A stretch of DNA of 64,000 nucleotides. It comes from Capnocytophaga felis. Lineage in GTDB: Bacteria > Bacteroidota > Bacteroidia > Flavobacteriales > Flavobacteriaceae. The stretch is from contig NZ_BLBC01000005.1 of NCBI RefSeq assembly GCF_009684755.1, positions 1-64,000 on the forward strand, in the 5' to 3' direction. Shown in pieces: positions 9,439-18,357 of the stretch; position 1 is the stretch's first letter; each line of letters starts with the position of its first letter. Below the pieces are notes generated by a model that worked only from the letters and a program-made list of their open reading frames with translations, was not told where the DNA came from and did not search any database. The position numbers and the translations under genes are program-made.

Positions 9439-10727
9439 AATCGCTTAGCTATCAGAGGTTCTACCAATGTTTTTTGTTGTTTTTGTTTTATGAAAGGATA
9501 CAATTCCCATTCATTTTTTTTTGCAAATTCCTGAAAATCAACATTAAAACTCTCAATCTGTTTTTCAAAAAATATTTGCTCTTCTTCAGCCTGTTTCTTT
9601 ATCTTCTTCTGTAAGGTGTGATTTTTAATTTGCTGTAACAACCCTCCATTTTTTTCAATATTTTGGAACAAGGAAAGTGATTTTTTAGCAATTTCATAAG
9701 AAATAGCTTCAAAACTACACATTCCATTCAAAAAAGAAGCCTTTCGATTTTCAATCAATTTTTGTATTTCCTCTATACTATTTAACTCATTTTCAAGTGT
9801 GTATTTCTTATAAATTAGAGGATTTTTAGGAAGTATAAAATCTGCCCCTCCCAAAATAGCACTCTCATAAGCCAAAGCAATGTAATTTTCATTGTATTTT
9901 GATTTTAAAATGGATAATCCTCTATTGGAGGGTTCTGCAATAAAGAAAATTTTTATTTTGCTGTTAAACGCACCAAAAACACTTTCTGCAACCTGCCTGA
10001 ATGCTCTCATTTTTGAAGTTTCAAACATAAAACCATCTCCTACCGCAACTTTAAAGCATATATTTAATTCATTGATAATAAAATCATTATGTATACATTT
10101 AAAATATTCCATCGCCTGAGAAATTCCATAAGCAATCTGTTGAATCATACTTGCTCCTGCATTCTGATACAATGTTGTATCTGCAAAGATCATCGGATTT
10201 TTATTGGAAATTCCGCATATAAAATTTTCAAAATCAGCATATTGATTTTGAAACCATCTTCCGTTTTTCAAAAAATTATAAATAGAATCATTGCAAAGGA
10301 AAATTTTCCGATTACAATTTTTTATTAATTCATTTACCTTTTGAAGAAATGGCAGTTCTAACAACTGAATATCAATAAAATAAATTCCGTTTTCAGGCAA
10401 TTTGGTGAAGAATTCAATCCAGTTGTTTTTTTCAAAATGTAATGTTATAAAAAAATAATTAACTTTTTTGGAAAGCCAGAAATTAATTCGCTTAAGTGTT
10501 TGTTCCACATTCGAACAATATAAAGAAATCATCGCTTGTGATTCTGCACTTACTTCATAGGTAAATTGTTTATTTTCAGAAGCATAAAAAGGAAGTAAGG
10601 AAATTCCTTCGTTTGACTTATAAACCAATAAATCGTTATAATCAGCTCCTTGCAACTCAAATTGTACTCGCTGCTTCCACTGTTTAACCGTTGTTTTTGG
10701 AGATTGTTTAAAATACATTTCTGACAT
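9402..10727 (-). CDS. Methylmalonyl-CoA mutase small-subunit-like protein
   Basis: The protein (441 aa from ATG 10727) resembles the non-catalytic small subunit (MutA) of methylmalonyl-CoA mutase, which pairs with the cobalamin-binding large subunit to interconvert succinyl-CoA and methylmalonyl-CoA. The best landmark is FADTTLYQNAGASMIQQIAY (about residues 186-205), the conserved DxTxYxNAGAxxxQQLAY barrel segment, followed by MRAFRQVAESVFGAF. There is no C-terminal cobalamin-binding domain. The TTG at 10745 is rejected because it sits in a TAACTTTG promoter box (10743-10750). Its operon partner is severely shortened, so mutase activity is doubtful; the protein itself has diverged and carries an unusual Gln/Lys/Glu-rich C-terminal region. 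Confidence 0.75.
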   Translation of the reverse strand: MSEMYFKQSPKTTVKQWKQRVQFELQGADYNDLLVYKSNEGISLLPFYASENKQFTYEVSAESQAMISLYCSNVEQTLKRINFWLSKKVNYFFITLHFEKNNWIEFFTKLPENGIYFIDIQLLELPFLQKVNELIKNCNRKIFLCNDSIYNFLKNGRWFQNQYADFENFICGISNKNPMIFADTTLYQNAGASMIQQIAYGISQAMEYFKCIHNDFIINELNICFKVAVGDGFMFETSKMRAFRQVAESVFGAFNSKIKIFFIAEPSNRGLSILKSKYNENYIALAYESAILGGADFILPKNPLIYKKYTLENELNSIEEIQKLIENRKASFLNGMCSFEAISYEIAKKSLSLFQNIEKNGGLLQQIKNHTLQKKIKKQAEEEQIFFEKQIESFNVDFQEFAKKNEWELYPFIKQKQQKTLVEPLIAKRLWENIEKRQLKK

Positions 10728-10835
10728 AAAAAAATAAGATTCCAAAGTTATGAAAATTATTTCATTTTTGGAATCTTAAACAGAGATGATTAGCACTCAA
10801 ATTACAAAATTTGAGTTTTGAGAAAAAATAATGTC

Positions 10836-11921
10836 CTATCTCCCGATAGGTTTAATTAACGGACGTATATCATTTATATTTATAATAAAATACATATCCA
10901 TATAGTCGTTGTTATTATATTTGTCAATATTACTGTTGAACATATTAACATTAATATCAGTTGCTTGCATAAATGAAAAATCGCCTCCTACCATTGTAGT
11001 TTCTAAAAGAAAAGGTCTCTTTTTACCTGAATTGGCGTAATACCCCAAATAAACGTGTCCAGGCTGAAAAACCATAAAAGCCTCTACTCCAATCTTTCTC
11101 AAAGCACTACAAAGAAAAACCGTTCCGTCGGCACAATTAGCTTGCATATTGTTCATTACCTCGTCAGCAAAACGAATGTACTGGCTTGCAACATTTGGGT
11201 TGGAGGAGTTATTACTTGTATCAGTTATGCTGCTGTACTTGACTCCCTTAGCCCGTAAAGTAAGAAACATTGCTCGTACTTGATTTATGACATTTATAGC
11301 AATTTCATTCGAATTTCCTCCTTGATAACCCGTAAAAGCCTTCAAATCAGTTGTATTTAGAACATCTTTTAGAAAAACATCCACTATTGGGCTATCCTCG
11401 TTCACATATGCCCCCATAAAGTGGAACAAAGGATAAACTTTTCCGTCTAACTTTGCGACCAACACACATTCATTGATGGAAGTATAACGAACCTTTACAT
11501 CCTTGCTTCCCAATTTGTCGCCTGCCGTGTTTCTGCAAAGGAAAGTAACATCGGCATATCCCGGTTGTTTCATTTGCTTCAAAGCCTCATATTTCCATTT
11601 GATTTTGGGCGAAAAACTGTTAATCCCCTGAGATACTTTTTGTGTTACTTCCGTTTTATAATTCAGAACTGTTTCTTCAATGGTAACCTCAATAACTCCC
11701 TCCTCTTCTGCCTCAAAATCAATATAGAAAAAATCAATAGCCTGATTTGTTTGCCTCTCCACCTCAGCTAGTCCGAAAATAGCTGAAATATAAATGGTGT
11801 TTTTTAAATCTGACTGAAACCGCACATCAAAACTCCCTTTAACCGAAGAGCCTTCATCCTTGTTTTCACTTGAACACCCCATCAGCACTATTCCCAACAA
11901 AAGTAAAATAGCTTTTTTCAT
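10836..11921 (-). CDS. Surface lipoprotein with transglutaminase-like domain
   Basis: A lipoprotein signal peptide ends in LMGCSS, with the acylated Cys near residue 16, followed by SSENKDE, which contains the K-D-E lipoprotein export signal. The middle region (about residues 25-130) looks like a beta-sandwich. The C-terminal half has a transglutaminase-like arrangement: Cys in NCADGTVFLCSALRKIG, His in QPGHVYLGYY, and an acidic residue in LLETTMV. This is the Cys-His-Asp/Glu order of transglutaminase and papain-like folds. Members of the fold cleave or ligate peptides or other amides; the substrate is unknown. It is the last gene of the minus-strand lipoprotein cluster, and the shared 21-bp motif (12173-12193) lies about 250 bp upstream of its start. 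Confidence 0.7.
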   Translation of the reverse strand: MKKAILLLLGIVLMGCSSENKDEGSSVKGSFDVRFQSDLKNTIYISAIFGLAEVERQTNQAIDFFYIDFEAEEEGVIEVTIEETVLNYKTEVTQKVSQGINSFSPKIKWKYEALKQMKQPGYADVTFLCRNTAGDKLGSKDVKVRYTSINECVLVAKLDGKVYPLFHFMGAYVNEDSPIVDVFLKDVLNTTDLKAFTGYQGGNSNEIAINVINQVRAMFLTLRAKGVKYSSITDTSNNSSNPNVASQYIRFADEVMNNMQANCADGTVFLCSALRKIGVEAFMVFQPGHVYLGYYANSGKKRPFLLETTMVGGDFSFMQATDINVNMFNSNIDKYNNNDYMDMYFIININDIRPLIKPIGR

Positions 11922-12240
11922 AAATTCTGTTTTTTTTCCGATTCAATTTTATGTTTTCTTTATAATGAATATTGCCCAAACAAATACACAAACAATATTC
12001 ATTAAAACCCCATTCATTGAAACCAGAATCAAGATTTATTTTAACAGAAATCTACAAACTAAGTTTATTGTTTATAATGAACAAACACAATTCGGGTTTC
12101 AGTGACTTGCTACCAATTTCATTTCTGTAAGTTATTTTTACAGTACAAATGTATGTTTAATTCTCTCAACAATCAATCCCCTTTTTTAGGGATATTGAAT
12201 GTTAATAATTATTAATTTTTCTTATTGTTTTAACAAAACT
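11922..12240. other. Intergenic region holding the shared regulatory motif
   Basis: This gap ahead of the transglutaminase-like lipoprotein gene is AT-rich and has no credible gene. Its notable content is the 21-bp motif at 12173-12193. A promoter on the minus strand is expected here but I could not find a clean TAnnTTTG box. Confidence 0.6.
12173..12193. promoter_or_regulatory. Candidate operator, copy 1 (ATCCCCTTTTTTAGGGAT core)
   Basis: The 18-bp core ATCCCCTTTTTTAGGGAT is an inverted repeat (ATCCC against GGGAT) and is preceded by TCA. All 21 positions are identical to 20898-20918 beside the sensor kinase gene. Its place upstream of a cluster lipoprotein gene makes it a candidate site for the LuxR-type regulator at 22904-23518. 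Confidence 0.5.
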
Positions 12241-13281
12241 TTATCTTCTCCAAACCAAATGCCCATCACAGGGAATTCCTCGTGAACTTCCGTTTCTGGT
12301 AAGGGAAATGGCTCCGCTGTTTTTATCATCAAGATTGTAGAGCTTTCCGTCGGCGGGAATTATTGAAATATAACCGTATTTACCTCCCACAGCACCTACC
12401 CAAGAGCCGTCAGGATAATCGTGGTCGCTCCACGCCATACCGCGAGAACCCCGCGAAGTAAACGCAATGTAGTTCCCATCAGGAGAGAACGTCGGAAAAC
12501 CTTCGCCGTCCCAACTCGCCCAATCGTAGGTGGTACTATTGGTAATTTGTTTGCGGTTGCTCCCATCGATGTCGCACAGCCACAAATGTTTGTCCTTATA
12601 ATATACAAACTTCGTTCCTTGCGGATTTACTCTGTAAGAGCCTCCACCATCGGCAGAACATACCTTTTGATACGTTTTATATCCATCAGCAGGGCTCATC
12701 TTGTAAACCGAATTGCCTACCTGTACATATAATATATTATCCAACGTCCAAACGGGTTTTCCCCAATCGTTATACCCTGCGGGAGGATCGCAACGACCTA
12801 CTTCTTTATCCTTATCCGCTTCGATGATAATCGTAGGCATATCCGAATATCCTTGTCCTTCTAATGCAATGTACTTCTCATTGGGAGAAATAAAGGCTTT
12901 GAGGGGACGTACATCACCCCATTCGTACTCAAAATCGTGGATATTCTTACCGTCGGTTCGTACTTCTTGTTGTGTTACTGGGTCTTTAATATCCCTATAC
13001 ACAATGCGTTTGTGATTAAAACCCTTTACATCAAGGGTAAACAACACCTTTGAAGTATCCCACGACACGTCATACGTTTGTAAAACTTGTGTCAAACTTA
13101 CTTTTGCTACATCCTCCGTATATTTGTTATCCGTTAAATTATATACAGATACACCGTCTGTAAATTGTATGAATAGATTTCCTTTCAGATTTTGTACTTC
13201 TGCACTATGTTCGCTTTCCTTTCCGCAAGATGACAGAAAAGCAAACACTACCATACTAAGTGATAAAACTATTTTTTTCAT
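12241..13281 (-). CDS. TolB-like beta-propeller surface lipoprotein (paralogue 1)
   Basis: The 346-aa protein starts with a lipoprotein signal peptide (FLSSCGKESE). The Cys is followed by G-K-E, close to the K-(D/E) lipoprotein export signal. The rest is built of WD40/PD40-like blades of the TolB type. Recurrent blade motifs include ISPNEKYIALEG, VNPQGTKFVYYKDKHLWLCD and FSPDGNYIAFTSRG. The C-terminal block GYISIIPADGKLYNLDDKNSG and the ending CDGHLVWRR are shared with the paralogues at 15199-16320 and 18358-19386. Such propellers usually bind proteins or peptides; no ligand is known here. The gene follows a lipocalin-like lipoprotein gene, a pairing repeated at 18358-20726. Confidence 0.8.
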   Translation of the reverse strand: MKKIVLSLSMVVFAFLSSCGKESEHSAEVQNLKGNLFIQFTDGVSVYNLTDNKYTEDVAKVSLTQVLQTYDVSWDTSKVLFTLDVKGFNHKRIVYRDIKDPVTQQEVRTDGKNIHDFEYEWGDVRPLKAFISPNEKYIALEGQGYSDMPTIIIEADKDKEVGRCDPPAGYNDWGKPVWTLDNILYVQVGNSVYKMSPADGYKTYQKVCSADGGGSYRVNPQGTKFVYYKDKHLWLCDIDGSNRKQITNSTTYDWASWDGEGFPTFSPDGNYIAFTSRGSRGMAWSDHDYPDGSWVGAVGGKYGYISIIPADGKLYNLDDKNSGAISLTRNGSSRGIPCDGHLVWRR

Positions 13282-13419
13282 TCTACTTAACTTTAAGTTA
13301 TTATGAATTATTCTTATTTACTTACTTCTTCCCTTTGTTGATTTAAAGAAAATATCTTTTTTCCTTCTTTCTTAAACAGAAGCGATTACAACCCATATTC
13401 GTTTCTATGATTCTCCCTT

Positions 13420-14187
13420 TTAATTTCGTGTGAAATAAAATTTAATATTCCCCGATTGGGCAGGATAGTCCAGCATTAAAGATTGATTATTGTCTCTTAA
13501 CTCTATAGGAAGTTTATATTTTTGACCGTTTGCTTCATAATAATAAGTATCGCCCTGTTTAGACCATTTATATTGCTCTTGTGCTGACTTGCATTCATTG
13601 GTTTTCGGATTAGGAAGATACAACGTAAATAGTACGGTGGTAGCATCAACTTTCAGATTCGTATCCTTAACACAAGGTTTGTCAGTTACTTCAACCGTTG
13701 CCGAAGCATCTTGAATAACACGAACTCTCCAATTGCCTATAAGTGGGTCAGTTGATGTATTGCCACTATCTGCCGTAACTTTTGTGTAGATGGCGATTTC
13801 CTCTTTTCCGGTTCTGCTTTGGTTTGCGGGAGTAACAATGCTTAGTTTGCCCTCTTTAACAGAAAAAGTATTAACGATTTTCCCTTGTTCATTGCTAAAT
13901 ATAATTTGATTTCCTGACACTTGATAGGTATATTTTACTATCTCCGACTTACAACTTCCGTCGGCTTGCAAGTCAGAATGATGAAAAATCAGTTCGTTAT
14001 TCTCACGAAAATCCTGTTTCCATTGGCGTTCACAATTATTTGGTACATTCGCCTGTCCGTCCCTCACGAGCGATTCCAATTGCCACATTCCCAATAGTTC
14101 GGAAATATCCGTACTTGTTTTTCCGTCGTCTTTGCCACAAGCAGTAAACAATAATACCGCTCCCATAAAAAATAAAATTCTTCTCAT
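13420..14187 (-). CDS. Lipocalin-like surface lipoprotein, two domains
   Basis: From ATG 14187 the 255-aa protein has a short signal peptide ending LLFTACGKDD, where Cys-Gly-Lys-Asp-Asp is an exact K-(D/E)2 lipoprotein export signal. Two lipocalin-like domains follow: about residues 27-135, beginning LLGMWQLES, and about 148-255, beginning LIGNWRVRV. Both have the G-x-W start typical of such small beta-barrels. The second domain is clearly homologous to the first domain of the lipoprotein at 19656-20726 (PCVKDTNL against PCFKNTKL, QYKWSKQGDTYYYEANGQ against SGSWTKRNGKYYITQKGQ). The start at 14223 would add 12 residues before the signal peptide and is rejected. Ligand unknown. Confidence 0.75.
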   Translation of the reverse strand: MRRILFFMGAVLLFTACGKDDGKTSTDISELLGMWQLESLVRDGQANVPNNCERQWKQDFRENNELIFHHSDLQADGSCKSEIVKYTYQVSGNQIIFSNEQGKIVNTFSVKEGKLSIVTPANQSRTGKEEIAIYTKVTADSGNTSTDPLIGNWRVRVIQDASATVEVTDKPCVKDTNLKVDATTVLFTLYLPNPKTNECKSAQEQYKWSKQGDTYYYEANGQKYKLPIELRDNNQSLMLDYPAQSGNIKFYFTRN

Positions 14188-14261
14188 TTTGATTGTGTTT
14201 TTAATAGTTAATACTTTATCCAAACGTTAGTTTCTAATACTTCCAAATGGATTTTTATTAC

Positions 14262-15175
14262 TTAAAATACTTGGTTCTTGGTTATTGGAAACTTATTTGC
14301 TTACTCCTGCGATTGTTTACATCCCCCCGCCCCTTCAAAGGGGGAGTTGATGTAGCAAATAAACCAATAAAAAATGTTTTTTCCCTCCTTAAAATACTTG
14401 TTACTTGGTTCTTGAAAGCTTGTTTGCTTATTCTTACGATTATTTACATCCCCCCGCCCCCTTCAAAGGGGGAATTTGTGTAGTGAATAAACCAATAAAA
14501 AATAATTTTATTATATCGAAACACTTAGTACTTGATTCTTCAAAAAATTTTCTACACTCTTCCCCCTTTGAAGAAAGTTAAGGAGATATTTTCATTCTAT
14601 TAAAAATACCTTTGTTACTTAGTTCTTTAAAACTTACATAGACCCTTCGACTACGCTCAGGGTGACAAAATAGAAGTTTTTCACTCTCTCTGTCAGGCTG
14701 AGCGAAGTCGAAGCCTTTTTGTTTCATTTTTCAACTATTTGACATCTCCCCTGCTTCTTTCAAAACAAACCCTTCGACTACGCTCAGGGTGACAAACAAA
14801 ACTTTTTTGTAACTTGAAAATACTTGCTACTTGGTTCTTAAAAACTTGTTTACTTACTCGAGCGATTATTTACATCCCCCCAGCCCCCTTCAAAGGGGGA
14901 GTTTGTGTAGTGAATAAACCAATAAAAGTGATTTTTCTTGACTTAAATACCTTGTTATTTGGTTCTTGAAAAACTTTTTTAAAACCGTTCAACTACGCTC
15001 AGGGTGACAAACCGAAATTTTTTGTAACTTGAAATATTTGTTACTTGATTCTTGAAAACTTGTTTACTTACTCGAGCGATTATTTACATCCCCCCAGCCC
15101 CCTTCAAAGGGGGAGTTAATGTAGCGAATAAACCAATAAAAAAGGATTTTTTCTTGCTTAAAATACTTGTTACTT
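14262..15175. repeat. Interspersed composite repeats and REP elements
   Basis: This gap is nearly all repeat. At least four copies (near 14269, 14395, 14815 and 15025) read as 7-bp-period CTTG words (TACTTGT TACTTGG TTCTTGA AAACTTG TTTGCTT), then a spacer, then TTTACATCCCCC, then a CCCCCTTCAAAGGGGG palindrome, then GTGTAGTGAATAAACCAATAAAAA. Between them lie a REP-like inverted pair (14643-14715) and single arms at about 14770-14794 and 14986-15009. Open frames here only translate the repeat. Confidence 0.85.
14643..14715. repeat. REP-like inverted pair (copy A)
   Basis: The arm CCCTTCGACTACGCTCAG plus GGTGACA is followed about 24 nt later by its inverted partner TGTCAGGCTGAGCGAAGTCG plus AAGCC. 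The two can pair as a long hairpin, with a T-run after the second arm. A nearly identical pair occurs at 17623-17695. Confidence 0.8.
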
Positions 15176-15198
15176 GTACCTTGAAAACTTTTTTACCG

Positions 15199-16320
15199 CT
15201 ACCTCCAAATCATATTACTAAAATAACCCGCTACGTAGAATCCGCTACTATCTTTAATCATTACGGCTCCGCTGGTGGGGTCTTTCAAATCATAGAGTTT
15301 GTTATTGTCAGGAATGATAAATACATATCCGTACGCCCCACCAACTACAGTAACGTGAGGCAAACGCGGTTGTAAAGGGTCGTAATCTGTCCACATACGA
15401 CCTATTGTAGGCGAACCCACAAAGGCAATATACCGCCCATCGGGAGAAAATACAGGTTGATACTCTCCGTCCACCTTAGAAAGTCCTGAGGGTGGACTGG
15501 TCGTTATCTGTTGCAACCCGCTTCCATCAAGATTTTGTATCCATAAATGCTTTTTGTAACGGAAAGCAACTCGTGTTCCCTGTGGGTTTACAGCTACATA
15601 ACCCGCCCCATTACCATCATTGATATTCAAAACCTGTTCTACTTTCTTTCCATAACCTTCTTTCCAACGGTACAACATCCCTCTGATGGCAAAAAATAAT
15701 TCATTGTTATGTGTCCAAACGGGTGTAGATTGATAGTCTAAATCTTCTTTGGTGGTGTAAAACTCAGCCAGAAGTTTCCCCGTTTGCGTATCAAACAGGA
15801 GCACCCCTCTGTCTTCCCAATAATTACCATCTACGGCGATATATCTTTTATTAGGAGAAACCCGTATCGCAGCTTCATGGTAGAATTGTCCCTCAGAACT
15901 TTGTCCGTTATATTGATATTTGAAACCAAATATATTCCCCTCGGAAGGTATTCCATTGGGGTCGGAAATGGTGCTGTACCACGTATATTTCCCTTCAAAA
16001 GGTCGCATAATGAAAGTTTGCTTATCTTGATAGGTGTCAAAAGTACGGCTTGTACCTATCGACAATGCAATTTCCTTACTTCCATACGAAAAATCATAGC
16101 CCGTAACCCCTGGTCCTCTGTCTGTGTTGGTTACTTTAACGAGTTTTCCTGTTTTAAAATCGTATGAACGAATGCCGTCAGTAGCAAAATCAATATATAA
16201 TGTACCCGGAAATTTTCCTGTTGCTCCTGCTCCTCCACCGTCGCCCTCTTTAGAGCAAGATGAAAACGCACCCCATACTATTGAAAGGGTCAAAAATTGT
16301 GTGATAAATCTTCTTTTCAT
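15199..16320 (-). CDS. TolB-like beta-propeller surface lipoprotein (paralogue 2)
   Basis: The 373-aa protein has a signal peptide ending FSSCSKEGD, where Cys-Ser-Lys-Glu fits the lipoprotein export signal, then a glycine-rich linker and a beta-propeller. Blade motifs include VSPNKRYIAVDG, VNPQGTRVAFRYKKHLWIQN and FSPDGRYIAFVGSP. The C-terminal GYVFIIPDNNKLYDLKD...SGAV block and the ending NMIWR match the other two paralogues. It is the most divergent of the three and carries extra length in the second and third blades (FIMRPFEGKYTWYS region). Its upstream neighbour is a DUF6261 gene, not a lipocalin-like one. Repeat-filled gaps flank it on both sides. Confidence 0.8.
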   Translation of the reverse strand: MKRRFITQFLTLSIVWGAFSSCSKEGDGGGAGATGKFPGTLYIDFATDGIRSYDFKTGKLVKVTNTDRGPGVTGYDFSYGSKEIALSIGTSRTFDTYQDKQTFIMRPFEGKYTWYSTISDPNGIPSEGNIFGFKYQYNGQSSEGQFYHEAAIRVSPNKRYIAVDGNYWEDRGVLLFDTQTGKLLAEFYTTKEDLDYQSTPVWTHNNELFFAIRGMLYRWKEGYGKKVEQVLNINDGNGAGYVAVNPQGTRVAFRYKKHLWIQNLDGSGLQQITTSPPSGLSKVDGEYQPVFSPDGRYIAFVGSPTIGRMWTDYDPLQPRLPHVTVVGGAYGYVFIIPDNNKLYDLKDPTSGAVMIKDSSGFYVAGYFSNMIWR

Positions 16321-16344
16321 ATCTATTTTTGTTTTGTTATTAAA

Positions 16345-16545
16345 CTTTTTTACTTACTTAAACCATTATTTACATCCCCCTGCCCCCTTCAAAGGGGGAG
16401 TTGGTGTAGTGAATAAATCCATAAAAAATTATTTTTTTCCTCCTTAAAATACTTGTTACTTGGTTTTTGGAAAATTGTATAAACCCTTCGACTACGCTCA
16501 GGGTGACAAACTGAACTTTTTTTCTTACTTAAAATACTTGTTACT
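16345..16545. repeat. Composite repeat with REP arm
   Basis: One composite copy (TTTACATCCCCC, CCCCCTTCAAAGGGGG palindrome, GTGTAGTGAATAAATCC), CTTG heptads, and one REP-like arm (CCCTTCGACTACGCTCAG, near 16484-16509) fill the gap between the DUF6261 gene and the propeller lipoprotein gene. Confidence 0.8.
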
Positions 16546-16578
16546 TGATTCTTGAAAACTTTTTTACTGATAACTTCT

Positions 16579-17316
16579 CTATTTTTTAGTATCGTCATCT
16601 TTCTTTTTAGCTCTTGTACTACGGCTTGCCATAGTTGCAGAAAGTCTGTCAATCAGAACATTGATGCGTGAAGTAAGTTGAATAATTTCATTTGAAGGTT
16701 TCAACACATTCAATGCGTTCAGATGGTTTACAATGTTACGATATACTTCATCGATTTCTTTGCGTACTGACTTCAACGGACGTGTACCTGCCTTTGATGA
16801 AGCCTTCTCATCACGACGTGTTCGGTACACTTCCATAAAGTTCTGATTTGCTTTTTCAAACCAATCGACCCACCGCACTGTACCGACAAGCTCAGAAGCC
16901 TTTTTGTACTTTTCGCTTCGCATATCCTGAATGAAGTTTACCGTTTTGCTGTGCTGACTTTCATAGCTTTCCGATATGAAATAACCATATGATTTAATCA
17001 ATATCAGTAGCAAATCGGCTGCTTCTTTTTCTTCTTTCACAGGACTATACTTGGCGGAATTCACACAAGCCAACAGCCCGCGATAGTAATTACCACTTTC
17101 CTTGTCTAACATAGAAAGTGTTTTAGTATGGCTACTTTTTGCCGTACGTTCAAAAGCCCTATTTTCTTCTTCTACCAAAAGAGAAAATTGCTCCAATAAT
17201 TTTGCTAATTCATCAATATTAGCTTGTTCCAATACTAATTTTAATTCAGATATAAATCCGAAATGTTCGTGATTTTGCAAGGCTTGTATTTTTAGCCCCT
17301 TTACTTTGTTGTTCAT
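16579..17316 (-). CDS. DUF6261 family protein
   Basis: The 245-aa soluble protein has no signal peptide and matches the pattern of DUF6261, a Bacteroidota family of helical proteins of unknown function. It has the N-terminal NHEHFGFISELK block, the RGLLACVNSA segment and the VGTVRWVDWFEKANQNFMEV region. It is almost wholly helical with a charged, lysine-rich C-terminus (RAKKKDDDTKK). It is the only non-lipoprotein in the minus-strand cluster, standing where a lipocalin-like gene precedes the other propeller genes. DUF6261 genes often occur in repeated, repeat-flanked settings in this phylum. Function and link to the lipoproteins are unknown. Confidence 0.75.
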   Translation of the reverse strand: MNNKVKGLKIQALQNHEHFGFISELKLVLEQANIDELAKLLEQFSLLVEEENRAFERTAKSSHTKTLSMLDKESGNYYRGLLACVNSAKYSPVKEEKEAADLLLILIKSYGYFISESYESQHSKTVNFIQDMRSEKYKKASELVGTVRWVDWFEKANQNFMEVYRTRRDEKASSKAGTRPLKSVRKEIDEVYRNIVNHLNALNVLKPSNEIIQLTSRINVLIDRLSATMASRSTRAKKKDDDTKK

Positions 17317-17454
17317 CTTAAAAAATTTTATTTGGTTATTACTAAAACTATTTTTTGTAGTAAAAATAAGTTAAACTACACTAAAATCGCCACATAAATA
17401 ATGCCAAACATCTTTTTTAAAACATAAATATATATTAAATTATTTTTTGTTTCC

Positions 17455-17725
17455 TCTAACGGATATTTACATCTCTCTGTCTCCCTTTCAAAGGAAAAAC
17501 CGGTGTAATGAATAATCTTTTAAAAACTTTTTTATATTGATGCTCACTCTTAAAGAGAGACGAGAGATGTTTTTATCCTAATCAAAAATACTTATTACTT
17601 GGTTTTTAAAAACTTGTATAGACCCTTCGACTACGCTCAGGGTGACAAAATAAAAGTTTTTCACTCTCTCTGTCAGGCTGAGCGAAGTCGAAGCCTTTTT
17701 GATTCATCTTTCAACTATTTGACAT
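17455..17725. repeat. Degraded composite repeat and REP-like inverted pair (copy B)
   Basis: A decayed composite copy (about 17460-17580) is followed by a REP-like inverted pair at 17623-17695. The pair matches copy A (14643-14715) nearly base for base, including the spacer and the following GAAGCCTTTTTG, so this roughly 130-bp stretch looks like a duplication shared by the two gaps. Confidence 0.8.
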
Positions 17726-18345
17726 CCCCCCTGCCCCCTTCAAAGGGGGAGTTGGTGTAACGAATAAACCCATAAAAAATGATTTTTTATTACTTAAAAT
17801 ACTTGTTACTTAGTTCTTGAAAAATTTTCTATCCACATTTCACTTTTCAAGGGAGTTAGGGGGATGTTCTCATTCTACTAAAAACGACTTGTTACTTAAT
17901 TCTTGAAAACTTGCTTACTTACTCCTTCGATTATTTACATCCCCCCTGCCCCCTTCAAAGGGGGAGTTGGTATAACGAATAAACCCATAAAAAATGATTT
18001 TTTATTCCTTAAAATACTTGATTCTTGGTTCTTCAAAATTTTTCTACACCCATTCCCCCTTTCAAGGGGGTTAGGGGAATGTTCTCATTCTACTAAAAAC
18101 GACTTGTTACTTAGTTTTTGAAAACTTGCTTACTTACTCCAACGGTTATTTACATCCCCTTGCCCCCTTCAAAGAGGGAGTTGGTGTAGTGAATAAACCC
18201 AGAAAAAATAATTTTTTATTCCTTAAAATACTTGATTCTTGGTTCTTCAAAATTTTTCTACACCCATTCCCCCTTTGAAGGGGGTTAGGGGGATGTTCTC
18301 ATTCTACTAAAAATGACTTGTTACTTGATTCTTGAAAACTTATTT
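17725..18345. repeat. 214-bp tandem repeat array
   Basis: The word GTTCTCATTCTACTAAAAA occurs at 17867, 18081 and 18295, exactly 214 bp apart, and the whole sequence between repeats with few changes, giving about 2.9 copies. Each unit holds one CCCCCTTCAAAGGGGG palindrome, its opposite-orientation partner (CCCCCTTTGAAGGGGG then TTAGGGGGATG), and two sets of CTTG heptads. No credible gene lies in it. It sits directly downstream of the propeller gene at 18358-19386. Confidence 0.85.
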
Positions 18346-18357
18346 CTTCCTTTCTCT

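Noticed and set aside
14247-14483. Plus-strand frame containing IIYIPPPPSKGEF-like repeats
   Set aside because: It reads through the composite repeats; similar frames recur at 15052 and 17903 wherever the repeat occurs, so it is an artefact.
15052-15375. Plus-strand frame of 107 codons
   Set aside because: It starts in a composite repeat and runs antisense into a clear lipoprotein gene.
17903-18121. Plus-strand frame of 72 codons in the tandem array
   Set aside because: It translates the repeat unit only.
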